A DNA stretch of 64,000 bases from Turnera subulata (GCA_028386065.3 JAKUCV010002491.1:42607-106606); one strand, 5' to 3'; positions 46,261 to 59,671 are shown, counted from the first letter of the stretch. Made by a program: numbers and translations. The notes: generated by a model not told the origin, from the letters alone.

Positions 46261-47289
46261 TTAATGGTATTTTTTTGTCATTATACACACTTCCTTTTCA
46301 AAATGTGGTCATTATAATATTTTTTATTACATTTAATATTTTGAGACACATTGGTCCCAGTCACGTGTACGAGCCCGGGCCATACGTGTATATTACAAGG
46401 AGCCAACCACAAAGCTATGATTAATTATTACCATATATATATAAAAATAAATTCTAGGGCAGGCCTGACCCCTTGCTCCCCTGCCCCTGCACAATGGCCC
46501 CATTTTTTTAAAAAGAGGGGAGTATAATGACCACAATTTTTATTAAATTGGTAAGTAATTTGGAATAAACATCAGGGGTTGAATAAGTATGTACTACTAT
46601 AAAATGAAATCCCAAATCAAGCGTTCTACAACAAGATTTTGTTTGTTGTCTTTTGTTGCGATGCTCGAAATTGATGTCTCATGCATCTCCCACCTTCTAA
46701 TCATCGACGTTCTTGCCAATTTTGGTTAGTTTCTTTATTTACATAGTTTTGGGTAGCATTTCGATAGCTAATGGCTAGTTTCTTGACGGTTAATTTTATT
46801 TTTTTTGGTTTCCCACTCTTATCCCGGGCTTGTTATATAAATAATGGTGGATGAGTCTCCCAAATGAAGTTTTTTCATACACGAGGATTCAAACCCAAGA
46901 TCTCACTTGCCACTTGAACCAACCTCAATTTGTTGACGGTGAATTACTTGCAACTTAAGTGACGGTGAATTACTTAAGTTGCAAGAATTACCGTGGCATT
47001 TAGTTACCCGCTTGCTTGAACATGCGCTTGGAATTCCTTCACAATCACACCGACTGAATATATATATTTCATTTTCATATAGTAACGATGATTAGTTCGG
47101 AGAAATGAATCAATGTCTCATTAGATTATATATATCCCTTAAGAAAATAATAATGTACACCATCAATTTTCCACTCGTTTCGCATTCTTAAATTAATAGA
47201 ACATGATGATAATGATTCTCCAGATGGGCAGGCAATTACTGGTAATTTTTTTTTTGGTAGAATACTGGTAATTAATTAAGGGAAAGGAA
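46261..47289. other. Flank between F-box pseudogene and GDSL copy 2
   Basis: Corresponds to 34202-34929 in the parental segment, but enlarged. It holds a fragment of a hAT-like element end at about 46455-46500 (GGGCAGGCCTGACCCC), a SINE-like fragment near 46850-46925, and a perfect 14-bp inverted repeat at 46947-46960/46972-46985. No gene is seen. Confidence 0.5.
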
Positions 47290-50200
47290 TTATGGTATGC
47301 CAATTAGGTCGTGGGTGAGCTGGGAGGTGATGATCTGGTAAGCTCTCTCTGTGGGGTGGAAACTATCCCAGAACACATATTTTGAGGCATCTTTGCAGGA
47401 ATGTGCGTCGTCGAAGCGATTGCACAAGAAGGCCACCTCTATGTTCCCAGTGCCACAGCATCCTTTGTTTGATACTTCAAACCCTGATAGATTCCACAAC
47501 AAGAAACATGCATATTGGTGTAGAGGTGTAACAAAATTAATTTCATTTTGCAGCCATATGATTGAAGCAATGATGGATGCTATATAAATTGTAAAATTAC
47601 CATAGTGCTGGGGATTTTGGATGAGGGAAAGCAGAACATTGTAGATGTCAGCATAGACTATTATAGCATCTGGAAATTTTTGAGATAGGGAAGCAATGAG
47701 TGAGGACAACTTGGAGTTGAAGAGCCTTGCTCCTTGGTTTGAAGATTCTGAACACTCACGTCCAATGCCTCCATTCACTGTTCTTTGAGATGGCAGACAA
47801 CCTATTGGCGGCAAACCCACTACTCCCAATCTTCTTACTCCAACTCCATAGAGGTCCTGTCATTTTTTTTTTTTCACAATTAGAACGAATATAGAAAAAC
47901 GCATAATGCATAAAATTATATGTTTTCCCGGTGATTCAACTCCTTGATAAATTTGTATTTCAAATTTTTGATATTAAAGTTGGATCAGAACCATCTTTTT
48001 GTGGCCATGTATTGATTAACTAACTAATAAAAGTGGTGGAAGTTGGTTTGCCAGATCTTTTTCCCTGATAATGATATGGGCTCTGGTTGATTTTTGGCGG
48101 CTCATTTTCACCTCGCCGACCATGAAGTGCTGGGCCTGGATTAGCTGATTTCTTAATCTTTTTTGCCTTTGAGTTTGATTTATTATTGGGTTTGGAATGT
48201 GGGCTAAGGCCCGAAGACTTGGACTTTGGTGCCAATCCAATGTTCGATTCACGAACAAATGGAACCGACTTGATGTTGATGATGGACCATATGACCCGAA
48301 GTTAGGAGTGTGGCACAAAATGGTGGTCTTGAGTGCCACCACCGAACCGGAACCAAACTTTTGGGCCTCGATTTTACGGTGCAACTTTCCAACCTGAACC
48401 ACCACGTAAGTATTGGAAAAAAAAAAATGACTAATACCATTTTTCATCCTTTTATTTGTCGATTAGGACATTTTTCATCTATCTATTGCAAAACATACAA
48501 ATTTAATCATTTTATTAATTTTTTGGGTCATTTTTCTTCCAATTTTTGTTTAAAAAATGCTTACGTATCAATTATTTTAATTACACATCCACGACGGGAA
48601 CACATCGAATTAGACCTCCCCAACCTGAAGCATAACTACCCAACCCCTTGATCCTTTTTTCCCACAGGTTGATGGGAGTCGAGTTCGATGTGGGACCTAT
48701 TGCTGACGTGCCATTAAATGTTTGACATGTCGGCATTTTTGGGATAAAATGAAAAATGTCCTAGAAATTCGTCACACGGATTAAATTTGTGCTTTTTGCA
48801 ATATATGGATGAAAAATATCCTAATGGGTAAACCAATGGACGAAAAATGTTTCGAATCCAAAAAAAATAAATGTCTCGAGAGAAATGTCGACGTCATATG
48901 TTGGTATTCTATTAAATGTTCAAGAGGGGAAGAAAACAAGCAACTTCTATTTTCAAATTTCAATAAGGAACGTGCACTTACTGTTAAGACTGTTATGTGG
49001 CCCTCTATTGCTATTAATAATTAAGCTTTCAACTTCCGCAGGGCCCCCAAAAATCAAACGAAATGGCACGATAAGATAAAAAAAAGTGAGGGCGACCCGT
49101 CGAAATTATAAGCTTTAAAGAATTGAAATTATATATATAGGTATATGTAGCAGTTAATTAATGAGTTAAATGTGATTAAAAAACCATATTTAAGTGCTGT
49201 ATAACGAAAAAGGAGTCGAAGCCTTTTTTTTCATCATCATTAAGACATACCTGGATGAAACTTGAGGCATAGCTTGCCATTAAATCGGTATAAGAATTGA
49301 TATCGTAGTGGAGTTTTCTAATAGGGAACGTATTGGCAATGTCATCGCTTCCCGTGCACAATATATATACACCTTTGGAGAGAATTGTTGCTGCTGCATT
49401 TTCTCCCATAGCTGTCCTTATCTTTTTTAGATACTCTTTGAACAGATCTAATTGATCCGATAACGATAACACCAACTGATTAAGAGAAAAGAACATTAAT
49501 TAAAGTGTAAATAATGGAGGAATTGAAATAGCAAAATTGGGAAATAGGGGAGATGGTCTCTTCTTAATTAATTTACCGATAATTCTGCAGTGAGGGGATC
49601 ATAACCATTAGCACCTGAGGCGAAGCTGACACCGGTACGTAGTTCTTGAAGCTGAAGATTCTGACCAAGATATGGCGGCAAGAGCTGCTTTATACCAAGT
49701 GTCTCGGCTGAAAATATTGTGAAGAGAGTCAAATCTATTGAAAAGCTTTAAAGAAAGGTGTACGTCAAAATTAACTGGTTTTGTCCAATTCATCAACGAA
49801 TTATTGTAGGGTTACTTACGTATGTACCACTTGGGATAGTTACGTAGTTATTGTAGGAATTATTGCTACTACATGGTACTATTACGTGTCTACCTAGGTG
49901 GACACGATCACTAACTACAAAAATGGACCGGTAAGCATTCAGTATCAGTACTTATTTTAATTACAAATTAAATGATCAATAAGGATTCAATATCGATTGA
50001 TCGAACCTCTCTAACTAAATGGCATATATGATTTCTTTTCTATTATATGGTTGTGCAGTTTTCTCGATAGATATGTAATAGATGTGATTTATTGCACATT
50101 TTGTAGTTAATCATTTGCATTTTTTCGTGCTATATGATTGAAAAACACACACACTAAAAGGTTCCTAAAAACAAGTGATATATTATCCTACAATATATGT

Positions 50201-50510
50201 TATAGTTACACGTACCGATAAAATCCGAGGGAATTTTGCCATTGCAAAACCTTCCTGTTGGCTTTCCTCCCATGAAGTCTCTCCCATAAGGTGGGAAGTT
50301 GCCCTTGGCGATGGTTTTGATGTTATTGTTGTTTCCAGGATCCATTATCGAATCCCCAAAAATTATAACTGCGGGAATCGTTTCATTTTGGGGGATGGTA
50401 ATGAGAGCTGCATTATTTGATGAGGGAAAAAAAGCACATACTAGGACACTAATTAAAATGACAAAAGGAGTACATGAGTAAGCAAGATTCCCAGCTAGGA
50501 GATACTTCAT
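47290..50510 (-). CDS. GDSL esterase/lipase, copy 2 (EXL-like)
   Basis: Paralogue of the lipase at 34930-37785, on the same strand and with the same five-exon layout: 50216-50510, 49577-49707, 49251-49475, 47601-47856, 47290-47483; 366 aa, GT-AG junctions. Exons 2 and 4 have exactly the same length as in copy 1; exon 3 is three codons shorter and exon 1 four codons longer. Seen: signal peptide to about residue 33; block [13 protein letters not shown] with Ser54; block [15 protein letters not shown]; block [13 protein letters not shown]; and block [12 protein letters not shown] with Asp342 and His345. All catalytic positions are kept, so both copies are probably active. Intron 3 is enlarged to 1.4 kb and contains no recognised gene. 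A TATATATA run lies on the minus strand about 105 bases upstream (50613-50622). Confidence 0.94.
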
Positions 50511-50976
50511 CGTTTTACAAATGTGGAAAGAAGGGAATAGAAGAATTCGGACAATGACATGTAATCTAAAAGATCATGTGCGGTTCAGTACCATTTTTGT
50601 AGAGCTTGTAAATTATATATATATGTGTATAAGATTAGGTTACTTCATTAATGTCCCATTATTGGCGACAGTTGTGGCGCTCGCAGTTGTGTTTCTACTT
50701 CATACGTCAAAAATCGACATCAATATATCATAACATGAGTGTCTGATATTGTCGAACTCTTTCTCCAGCTGATGGTTTCGTGTGTTACAATGCGTGGCAA
50801 GTAGTGTTGTAATGCAATTTTACTGACTGTTGTTCCTGCAATAGCAAGGACTGACCTTTAAAGCTTCCAAGAATTAAAAAAATAAAGGAAGAAACATTAC
50901 ATTCCCATCTAATTCTTGTTGTAGAAGATAGTAAAATTAGTTACCGACCAATTAAACGGCAATAGTAAAATTAGAT

Positions 50977-51040
50977 TTTTTTATATATTAAAAGAGTATT
51001 CCCGCCGTCAACATATGATTAATCTCTCCCGGCCATTGAT
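50977..51040 (-). repeat. Truncated SINE 3' end
   Basis: Matches the A-tail end of the SINE at 45129-45318 (TTAAAAGAGTATTCCCG versus CTAAAAGAGTATCCCCG, then GTCAACA and CTCTC blocks). The 5' part is missing. Confidence 0.5.
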
Positions 51041-52025
51041 GGGAGTAATAGTCAAATTAACTTTTTTATTCCGTTTAACATCGCCTTCGTTTTCTGTGAT
51101 CCTATAATAGGACATGTCAGTCTAATCTTCTTTCTCATTTTTAAAACTGGGTCCATATTATTAAGCTCCAACAACGACTGCATTGCCATTGCAGAAATAA
51201 TTATCTATCATATATGTGATTGTGTGGTTACCTTTGCTGGCTAATACAAGATATGCTCATTGCTATTTTGTAATTCCAAATATCCATACCCACATTAGGC
51301 TCCACCAATTACATTTCTCATTTTCTTCTCACAATATCTTATGTACCATCAGAAACGCTAAAGCTATTTAATTATGTGCTCGCGCATTCAAGTTTAAATT
51401 TAATAATTTGATGGGGCAGTTCTGCGCTTGGAAACTCACTCGTGGGGTCTTCCTGTAGCTGATTAATTAAAGCTCCTTTTGCGTGTGGAGAAAAACTAAT
51501 AACATATTTGCAACTAAAAAGCTGGAATTGTCGTATCTGTCTGAGTGGAGAGGCACCATGGAAATTGAAAACACGGCTAGTAGATATCAATAATTTTCTG
51601 TATTGAATAACTCAAGAGTATTGGTAGGATGTTAAATCAGTGGCGTTCACATTTATGTGCAGCGACAGGGCACTTGGAAGATTGTCAATCACCTCGACCA
51701 AACATAAAAGCTTATAAAGTCAGGTATTTATCATTCGTTTTTTCATTTTTTTATTTGTTTTCTCAGATATGAAATGATCTTCTATCCAATTTATTTATTT
51801 TATATACAACCCCTAGTTTCAGTTCCTTTTTTCTTTTAAAAATTAATCCAAATGATTACTTCAATTTTAACACATGTTTTTTTCTTCATTTAATTAGCTC
51901 ATCTTCGTTACTTTTTTGTGAAAGCTTTTAAATGAATTTATGAAGTACTATGTATACAAAAACCATCATCTAGATAATTTGTGGAATGCATATTGTTAAT
52001 TAGAATTCATATTTATATGCACTTG

Positions 52026-52028
<3 letters not shown>

Positions 52029-52058
<30 letters not shown>
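52029..52058. repeat. (TA)n microsatellite
   Basis: An uninterrupted TA dinucleotide run of about 30 bases. Confidence 0.9.
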
Positions 52059-52060
<2 letters not shown>

Positions 52061-52452
52061 TCATTTATGGCCCTGCCAATCAAAAATTCATTTTATTAGA
52101 TCAAACCTAAGTATGTACTATGCAATTGAGTTTGCGAAGAGAAAGATGATTAGTAAAGCTGCAGTGAAATTGTTTCAAAATGTACTTAAATATTTGAATA
52201 TGGATAACGAATTAATTTAATTTTTTTTGGTTTTAGTCACTGTATTGGTTCTGAAATTGTTACGTCTCTTCCAATCAGGTATGACCCTTCCACGGTAAAG
52301 GAAAGGAAAGAATGGTGAGTTGAGAAAATAGTGGAAAGAATTAAGAGAGATTGGAACAAGAAAACTTAGTGGAAAGAATAATTCAATCTTGCAATTTGTT
52401 TATTCAGTCTAATAACAAAGGGATACTAGGTGGGTAGTAAACTAAAGACTAT

Positions 52453-55400
52453 TTAACAAACAGCTTCAACTGCGAGCCTGTAGTCTTGAGACTTGCAATC
52501 TTCAAGAACTCCGAAAGTTTCCTGAGAGACATCGAAAGTGCAGGACTTCTGGCCGATACAGGCGTCTTCGATGATTTGACGAGTTCTTGGAGCGTGACAT
52601 CTTGTGTTTCTGAAATGGCTGCAGCCTCCCTCAGGTAGACCAAAGCTAGCAAATTTGATGTCCGAGAAACGCCTTCCTCCTTGGCAGGATAATGTCACTG
52701 TTTGGTGATTGTAAGCATGTAAGCACACACTACCAACTGTCACAGTCTTGAACTTGACAAGCTCCGGGGTGCCACCCAACTCTTCGAATAGAACAAGATC
52801 GTTTTCTCCGTCATTTCTTAGGAAGTCCCTGGGGATGTGATACCTGAAACAGAGTTAATTTGTTCAGGTATAGTTAGACATTGCAAGAGAAATGAACAGA
52901 ACATAAAAGAGATAACTTCCAGTACAGAACAGACCATCTTTGAGTTGGCTTGCCACAGTTAGTGTTGCAGTCCTCAGGATGGTAAGAATGGGCGTAATTA
53001 CAGTCTATAGAACACTTATCCTCGGGGGAATTTACGGATGCCCAATACCTCCCAATATGGTAGCCATTAACCCAAGCAGCTCCCTTGCCCAAACCCTGTA
53101 AATCCACCACTACCGGATCGGTTCCTAAGGGAGTTGGGAAAGTTGTCTGCAACAATGTGGGTAGAATAATACACACATAAGCACTTAATTTGTTAGAAGG
53201 AATCAATTAAAGGAGAACATATTGTTCATTGATGGATATATATATACTACCTTGTACCAAACAAGCTCTTTGTTAGATGGGCGTCTGTTTACTTGCCAGC
53301 GAGCGTGGCGTGAATTGCCACTTTGGAATCCTAACTGCGCACCCTGTAATCCAGTCTTGTAAATCCACTGGCTTGATGAAATATCCTTCTTCACATCCCC
53401 CCCGAAAGCTTTTGCTATCAACTTGACTGGACCCAGTATCCCAACATTCCATGTGTCGAAGTGGTCACCATAATTCTGATCCCAACATTTACAGAAACAT
53501 ATGTTTTAATCAATCAAATTTGAGGTTTATGCATTTCTGCATATACACATTGGGGAGCAAGCTTGTGTAGCAGATAATTAATTTTGAACTTACAGGGTAT
53601 CCAACTGTGCTACTCAGGAAAGACAGATAATTCTTCCCATCCTTCAAGAAATTGGCTTTTATAGCTCTCTCGAAGACGAAGCTGAAATGACTGGTTTCTC
53701 CATACTGTGTGCCTGCAATGCATTTTATTGTAATTGAACACTGTTGCGGTACAAATTAGGAAAATATAACTGGAAATGGACAGAAAACATCAAGCCTTAC
53801 CAATGTGGAAGCCGTTCACATATGCATGGAGTACATGCCCTTCTGTCTTCACTTGCAGAACTATCTTGCTTTTGCCCCACACTGGATCTTTCATATTGAT
53901 ATCAAAGCTGCATAACATATATTTGAAACCCTTTTGCGTTAACAGCGAAAGACTACTTAAACAACAAAGATTGGTTGAAGGGAATGCATCAGCAGGTAGT
54001 AGTACCTGGTCAACACCCACAGATGATCACTAGTACCATTTGTAGCAATTTTCTGATCCAAGAGCTTGTTGGAAGCCAAATGAGTACCCGCAAGTAAACC
54101 CTGGTGGTCAACGTTCATAACCGACTCGGTAGTCCATTGCCATTCTAATGGAGGAGCCTCCTCTGATCCATAATCATCCTCCCCTTCTGGTTCTGGATCC
54201 GCTTTGATCATTATTGAAGTTTGAGCATTAACCTGTGTATACATAAATTAAATGATGTTAGTTAGTTCATTAACCTCTGATCCAAAGTAGAATCTGCATA
54301 TTTAGACAACTAGCTAGCTAGGAGAATGAATTCACCTTGGAAGTGCTGTAAACCTCTTTGTAACAACCTTCAAGAATTGTAGTGGTCCAAGGAGGAATAT
54401 GGTATGTAACTCCCTCAAAGTCAAAAGTAAAAACCTGAGAGGTATCTGCATTTGAAAAGAAGCAGGCCCTCTGTCCGCGGTAAGAATAAACTGTCACCTG
54501 CGAAACAATGCATATACAATGAATTAATCCAAGTTTTTTTTTTTTTACAATTACAAATAAATATATCTAATTAAGTTGTTTTTATCATCGAATGCAAACT
54601 TACAGATCTGGTTCCCCACTTATCGTGATTGTTATCAACCCTGTCACCATACAACAAGATCTTCTCCATTGATCTCAATACCAGGTGAAGTTCCTTAAGA
54701 TGCCCCCATTTAGGCTGATTCAGATTTCCTGTGATTGTTGGTGTTAAACTGTTAATTATCTTCGGCTTCTCCTCGATTAATTAAATTAAGCCTATCAATC
54801 AAAACTCAAAAATTTTTCTATTTTACCGTATTCGTCAAGTGGTGCATCATAATCATATGAGGTGGTGATGTATGGTCCTCCTGCTGACTCTCCAAAATTA
54901 GTCCCGCCATGATACTAGGACAAGGTAAGAGGACAGCCACGTTAATACGTATATAGAGCAATATAGCAACAACATTAATCAAGTCACGAAATGAACTAGC
55001 TAACCATGTAATAGTTCTGGAGAGAACCACCAAGCTGGTAGAAACGGGCCACGGAAAATGCAAGATCTTCAGCAGTTCTGTGCGGATCTGCGGAACCCCA
55101 ATCCTTGAACCAGCCGGTCCAGTTCTCGGTCCATATCTTTGGCGTACTGTTGGATTTGGGGTTCCATTGGTCACAATACCAGCCATTGCAAGCACTTATC
55201 TAAATTATTTGAAACACAGATATGTTAGAACATATATAATCAAAACGACTGGCACAAAATAATCAAGATTGAGGAGAATTGAGGTCTTTGGGAAATAATT
55301 ACCATTGGTGATGGAGCATTGTCTTGCTGACACATGATCCAAGGAATATCAAGTTTATAGCCGAGAGCAGTGTCTTTGCACCATTCCACATATTTCCATC

Positions 55401-56536
55401 CAGCATCGCCATATGCCCATTCCACATTTCCATATTCGTTTTCAATCTGTTAATTATAGGCTCAAACATTATAAACTCAACAACCTATACATTTCACTTT
55501 GAAAAAAAAAAAAGTTTGATCGTATTTTACTTTGAAATTATACATTCATATATGCAGTATACCAACCTGTGCCAAGATTACTGGCCCTCCTTGGGAAGCA
55601 AACAGACGATGCTTCTTCAACATGTTCACAATTAGTGTGGTAAAAATACGCATCTCATTCTGAATTTTCACATTTAAAGAAAAAAAGTATTATTGTGAAT
55701 ACAAGAAACAGTTTATTAACATGATCACATATAGTAAAATAAAATTACCTTGTAAACGTCATTGTTTGTTCTTAATTCGATACCAGGCAAACTTTTCAAC
55801 CAAACGGGAAATCCTCTATTACAAATCACATGACAAAATTAGAAAACTCAGATCATAAGGGTCAACATTAATTAGGCAAAAAATGGAAAATTAACGTTTA
55901 TTTGATGAAATGTATAGAATTTAATACCCAAAACTCCATTCTGCACAAACATATGGCCCAATCCGAAGAATGGCATAAAGATTTTGCCGTTGAATATCTT
56001 GGATGAACCTAACCAGGTCAAGCCTTCCGGAGAAGTCATACTAATTTCAGGAAGAAAAATAAATAAGTTGGGAATTTTTTATTTAGAAGAATAAACAAAA
56101 AAGAAACTGTAAACTGATGATTAAGGAAAATGTGAAAACCTGACGCTGGACTGGCTCATGCGCATTCCAAAACACATAAGTCTCAATGGCATTTAAACCC
56201 CCAGCTTTAGCATTCTTAATTAAAGATGGCCACATCTATTAATTATTAAAAAGAACAAGAATTAGCCACACCTATTAATTATTAAAAAGAACAAGAATTA
56301 TTATTTTAGCAAAGTAAACAAATAAATTAATCATGGAAGTGACACATATATATGATCCTACTCCAACTTACTTGAGGAGTACTGCGAGGATAGTGAATGG
56401 AACCAGAAATAATTAATTTTCTCTCGCCATCAATTTTAATGGCCCTATTGTCATATGTAACATCAAAAGCAAAGCAAACTGAACCTAAAGTAATTAAAAT
56501 GAGAACTAGAGCAGATGAAGGAAACATGGCTCGCAT
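52453..56536 (-). CDS. BGAL: Plant beta-galactosidase (GH35) with C-terminal SUEL lectin domain
   Basis: Apoplastic exo-beta-galactosidase that removes terminal galactose from cell-wall polysaccharides or glycoproteins. Sixteen exons, minus strand: 56372-56536, 56140-56235, 55928-56040, 55749-55815, 55567-55659, 55303-55446, 55005-55199, 54827-54914, 54604-54728, 54336-54497, 54006-54232, 53801-53907, 53594-53712, 53251-53475, 52935-53146, 52453-52843; 842 aa without frame breaks. Seen: signal peptide (1-23), [22 protein letters not shown]35 signature [13 protein letters not shown] with acid/base Glu182, WTENWTGWF with nucleophile Glu251, jelly-roll regions, and a Cys-rich galactose-binding (SUEL) lectin domain at about 749-842. 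Closest to the BGAL7/BGAL15 type, as far as I can judge. The donor after exon 15 (GTCTGT) is weak but keeps frame. Met4 (56527) is an alternative start. Confidence 0.95.
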
Positions 56537-56593
56537 GCTTGGTTAGAGTAAAGAATGAAGGGAAGTACAAAGCAAGTGGAGAATAACCAAGAA

Positions 56594-56601
56594 TATATAT
56601 A
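56594..56601 (-). promoter_or_regulatory. Probable TATA box of the beta-galactosidase gene
   Basis: TATATATA about 60 bases upstream of the start codon on the minus strand. Confidence 0.5.
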
Positions 56602-57936
56602 GGGTATTGAAAGATTTTTTGGGGATTTTTATGAAATTTTATTTCAAATCACAAATCTAGTTTAAATCTAGTTTGATAGTGAGATGAGGTTAATTTTAAA
56701 CTACATCTGATCTGATTCAGTTAAGATTCTGGATAAAACTTCCTAAGCAAATCAGCTAACTACAACAATCAGATGGTTAATATTTGGTTTTATAACTTAT
56801 ATTATCAGATAACTTTAATTAACAAATAAAAGAATTTAAAATTAGTTATGGGAACACTAGAATCCCAAAAGCAAGAAACAAGGAATAAGAAGAAGGTTAA
56901 ACTTTACTTTACACACCTTAATTTTAACGTTTTAACACTTCGGATATTTAACTATTTATTCTAAAAAATTAGTAATTTAAATCTGTAAATTATCAAATCG
57001 GCTACTCTGTCATGCCATCATGTAGTTACTGGGTGAGGCTAGTGCGTAGACGAAGCGACGTAGTTCCAATACTAGCTAAACTGAAACTATACTAAAATTA
57101 GATTGCCAGAACGAAATTACACCAGGTTGAAATTACTCAAAACATAATGATAAAAAGTATATCATGAACATTAATATTTTAAAGATATTTAGTAAAAATA
57201 ACAGGATTAAATAAATGATTGGTCTCTAGATTGTCCTGGTCTGCTTACGTCATTTTTTATAATTTATATCCTTTTATTATTCTATAATGATAAAATTGAT
57301 CCCTATTTGAAAAAGTTGTAAATTAATTGACTTGTCGCCCTATTTCACAATTTAATCTAATAGTGGGAAGAAATTTATCATTTCATAATAGTAAAGGGAT
57401 ATAAACTATCGAAAATGATGTAAGGGGACTAATCATATATCATTTGAAGATAGTATAGGGACCAATTATATGTTTAATCTAAAATGATATAGATTTATTT
57501 CTATTTGATTGATATTTCTCAAGATATACAAAATTTTTGCACTGTGTACTAGCGGAATGCTCTAGATACTGGCCATGGAAGATTTTTCTTCCTTTTATAT
57601 TTTCTATGCTTTCTTTTCCAAGTGACTCTTCGGCTGTTTTTCCTTCACTGGACAGCATCACGTTTTCTTGTCTCGCAATTGAGTATCCATTCAAATTACG
57701 TGAAAGCTCCCAAAGCACCTGGAACATTCTACTCCACCACACCTAACTCAATTTCTTTCTCAAAAGACACCAAGAGAACATAATCATAAGCTAAATGCCA
57801 ATCATTCGCTTAACTTCTGAGAAATTAAGATGGTCTTCGGTTTTCCTCATCATATATAGAGACAGATAGTACTCCACTTTAACCGAGATATGTAAATGAC
57901 ATGTAGCTAAACTCGAGCTGCCATGTGTACGAACTC
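56602..57936. other. Divergent intergenic region between beta-galactosidase and HIPP
   Basis: No gene is seen. AT-rich, with several short A/T runs. The left end is the beta-galactosidase promoter and the right end the HIPP promoter. Confidence 0.5.
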
Positions 57937-58007
57937 ACACGTGTCCGTCCATAGTAGAAAGCACGAAATATATATCTTGAAGATGGACATGCCCCTGCTA
58001 TTTATAA
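57937..58007 (+). promoter_or_regulatory. ABRE-like G-box and TATA box of the HIPP gene
   Basis: ACACGTGTC (57937-57945) contains the ABRE core ACGTGTC, typical of abscisic acid and drought response promoters. A TTATAAG TATA-like box follows at about 58002-58007, roughly 130 bases before the ATG. Stress regulation would fit HIPP26 relatives but is inference. Confidence 0.55.
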
Positions 58008-58134
58008 GCTAAAACCATCCAGCTCTTACTTCCCTTAACCATCTTTTAACCTTTTCAGTGTCTACACTCATAGATAGAAGAACACTGTTAATCGCTTTGC
58101 TTCTCTAAATAGTTCATGTAGCTTTGGATTCAAG

Positions 58135-58714
58135 ATGGGTTTTCTTGATCAGGTTTCTCAACTCTGCGACTGGTCGCATCATAGCAAGAAGCTCAAACGC
58201 AAGCAATTACGGGTATGCATATGCACCCTCCTCTGTTTTCTTTCTTTATACTAGTTGATCACACTAGAATTCTTTGTGTCCTCGTTTATTGTGTTCATAC
58301 AATAATATTATTAATGGTGTGGCACAGACTGTGGAGATTAAGGTGAAAATGGACTGCGAAGGGTGTGAGAGGAGAGTGAAGCATTCGGTGAAGGGGATGA
58401 AAGGGGTGACCGGGGTGGAGGTAGAGCCCAAGCAGAGCAAGCTTACCGTCACGGGGTACGTGGACCCGGAGAAGGTCCTGCAACGTGTCATCCATCGGAC
58501 GGGGAAGAAGGCAGAGTTCTGGCCTTACGTGCCGTTCGATGAGGTGCCTCACCCGTATGCGCCGGGGGCCTACGACAAGAAGGCCCCACCGGGGTACGTC
58601 CGGAACGTGCTGACCGACCCGGAGGCTTCGTCTCTCGCACGTGCCAGTTCTTTCGAAGTGAAGACCACGTCTGCGTTCAGCGATGAGAACCCAAATGCAT
58701 GTGTTGTTATGTGA
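58135..58714 (+). CDS. HIPP26: Heavy-metal-associated isoprenylated plant protein (HIPP26-like)
   Basis: HIPPs are farnesylated metallochaperones that bind metals such as Cd, Cu or Zn, and HIPP26 also interacts with a stress-related transcription factor. Exons 58135-58212 and 58328-58714, GT-AG intron, 154 aa. Seen: MGFLDQVSQLCDWS start as in the HIPP26 group; HMA domain about 27-90 with the M-x-C-x-x-C site (MDCEGC, C36 and C39); YVDPEKVLQRVIHRTGKKAEFWPYVP split over conserved family positions; a KKAPPGYVRNV segment; and the CaaX box CVVM (151-154) preceded by TSAFSDENPNA. Exon 2 is markedly GC-rich compared with its surroundings. The start is fixed by the family N-terminus and an in-frame intron. 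The symbol is a group name; the exact orthologue in the HIPP20-27 cluster is uncertain. Confidence 0.95.
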
Positions 58715-58894
58715 TGTGATCATGCATTTTTGTGTCATCATGTATTGGAATTGTACAATACTATTGTAATATACCTCAGTAATTGCATATAATAGAGCAG
58801 GATTGGAAGCGTGCTTTTAAATTTGATGACCGAGAGGAAATTAATTAATTTCGTGCATGAGAGCACATTTCCTTGGGTAATTCAATATTATATA

Positions 58895-59183
58895 CTCCCT
58901 CCGTTCCGGATTAATTGACGTTTGAGGGGAAAAAATTTGTTTTTTATTGACGTTTGAGGGGAAAAAATTTGTTCCAAAAAACAAGAATTAAAAGTGAAAT
59001 AAGGATAATTTTTTTCCATATTTATCCTTAACTTTACATAATAATTATTTCTAGGTTGTTTAGTTTTATTAAAAATGAAATAAGGATAAATTAGTCAAAT
59101 AATTTTAGATTCTAGCCTATTAATTATCTTTCTTAATTTGTATGTAGATACATTAAACGTCAATTAAAACGGAACGGAGGGAG
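58895..59183. mobile_element. Stowaway-like MITE
   Basis: Terminal inverted repeats CTCCCTCCGTTCC and GGAACGGAGGGAG, flanked by TA dinucleotides, are diagnostic of Stowaway (Tc1/mariner) MITEs. Length 289 bp. A segment starting ATTGACGTTTGAGGGG is duplicated near the left end (about 58914 and 58947). Confidence 0.93.
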
Positions 59184-59671
59184 TAGTAAGTAGATGCATA
59201 AAAAGATGGGCTATGTAATTTTATGTCTGTTACCTAGTAATAAGATATCTTGAATCACAGAGGGAATGGACTGGTACGCATGGCCGGAAGAACTTGTTCA
59301 TTGTTCATCTAACATCAGTGGCTCCCTTCTAAACCTCGAATGCTAATAAAGCCAGGGATTGATGAAATTGGCTGCCAGTGAAGGTATCGAGTGGTTGCCA
59401 AACTAAAGAAGCTGGACCTTTCCACAGACAATCTTTGTCTCGTGGTGGGATCATTTCCCTCTGTTGTTTCTTATTTTCTTTGGCAAGCTCTTTGATAGGT
59501 GTTAATTTTTGGTTAAAGTCTCAAACTTATGCAATAGTAGAATTGGTCGCAATAATATAATATGATTGTCGATTCATGAGTTGTGCGGAACAAAGAGGGG
59601 CAGGCTGAAGGTCTTGCGGGTCGTATGGATTTGGGAGAAGTTAAGTTGATGAGGTGACAATCTTCTAACGG

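Larger units (their letters stand above)
50511..52452. other. Intergenic between GDSL copy 2 and beta-galactosidase
   Basis: GDSL copy 2 promoter at the left end and the beta-galactosidase 3' UTR at the right end. A truncated SINE 3' end lies at 50977-51040 and a (TA)n microsatellite at 52029-52058. No gene is seen. Confidence 0.5.

Noticed and set aside
58295..58741. 148-aa minus-strand frame opposite HIPP
   Set aside because: It is a shadow of the GC-rich HIPP exon.
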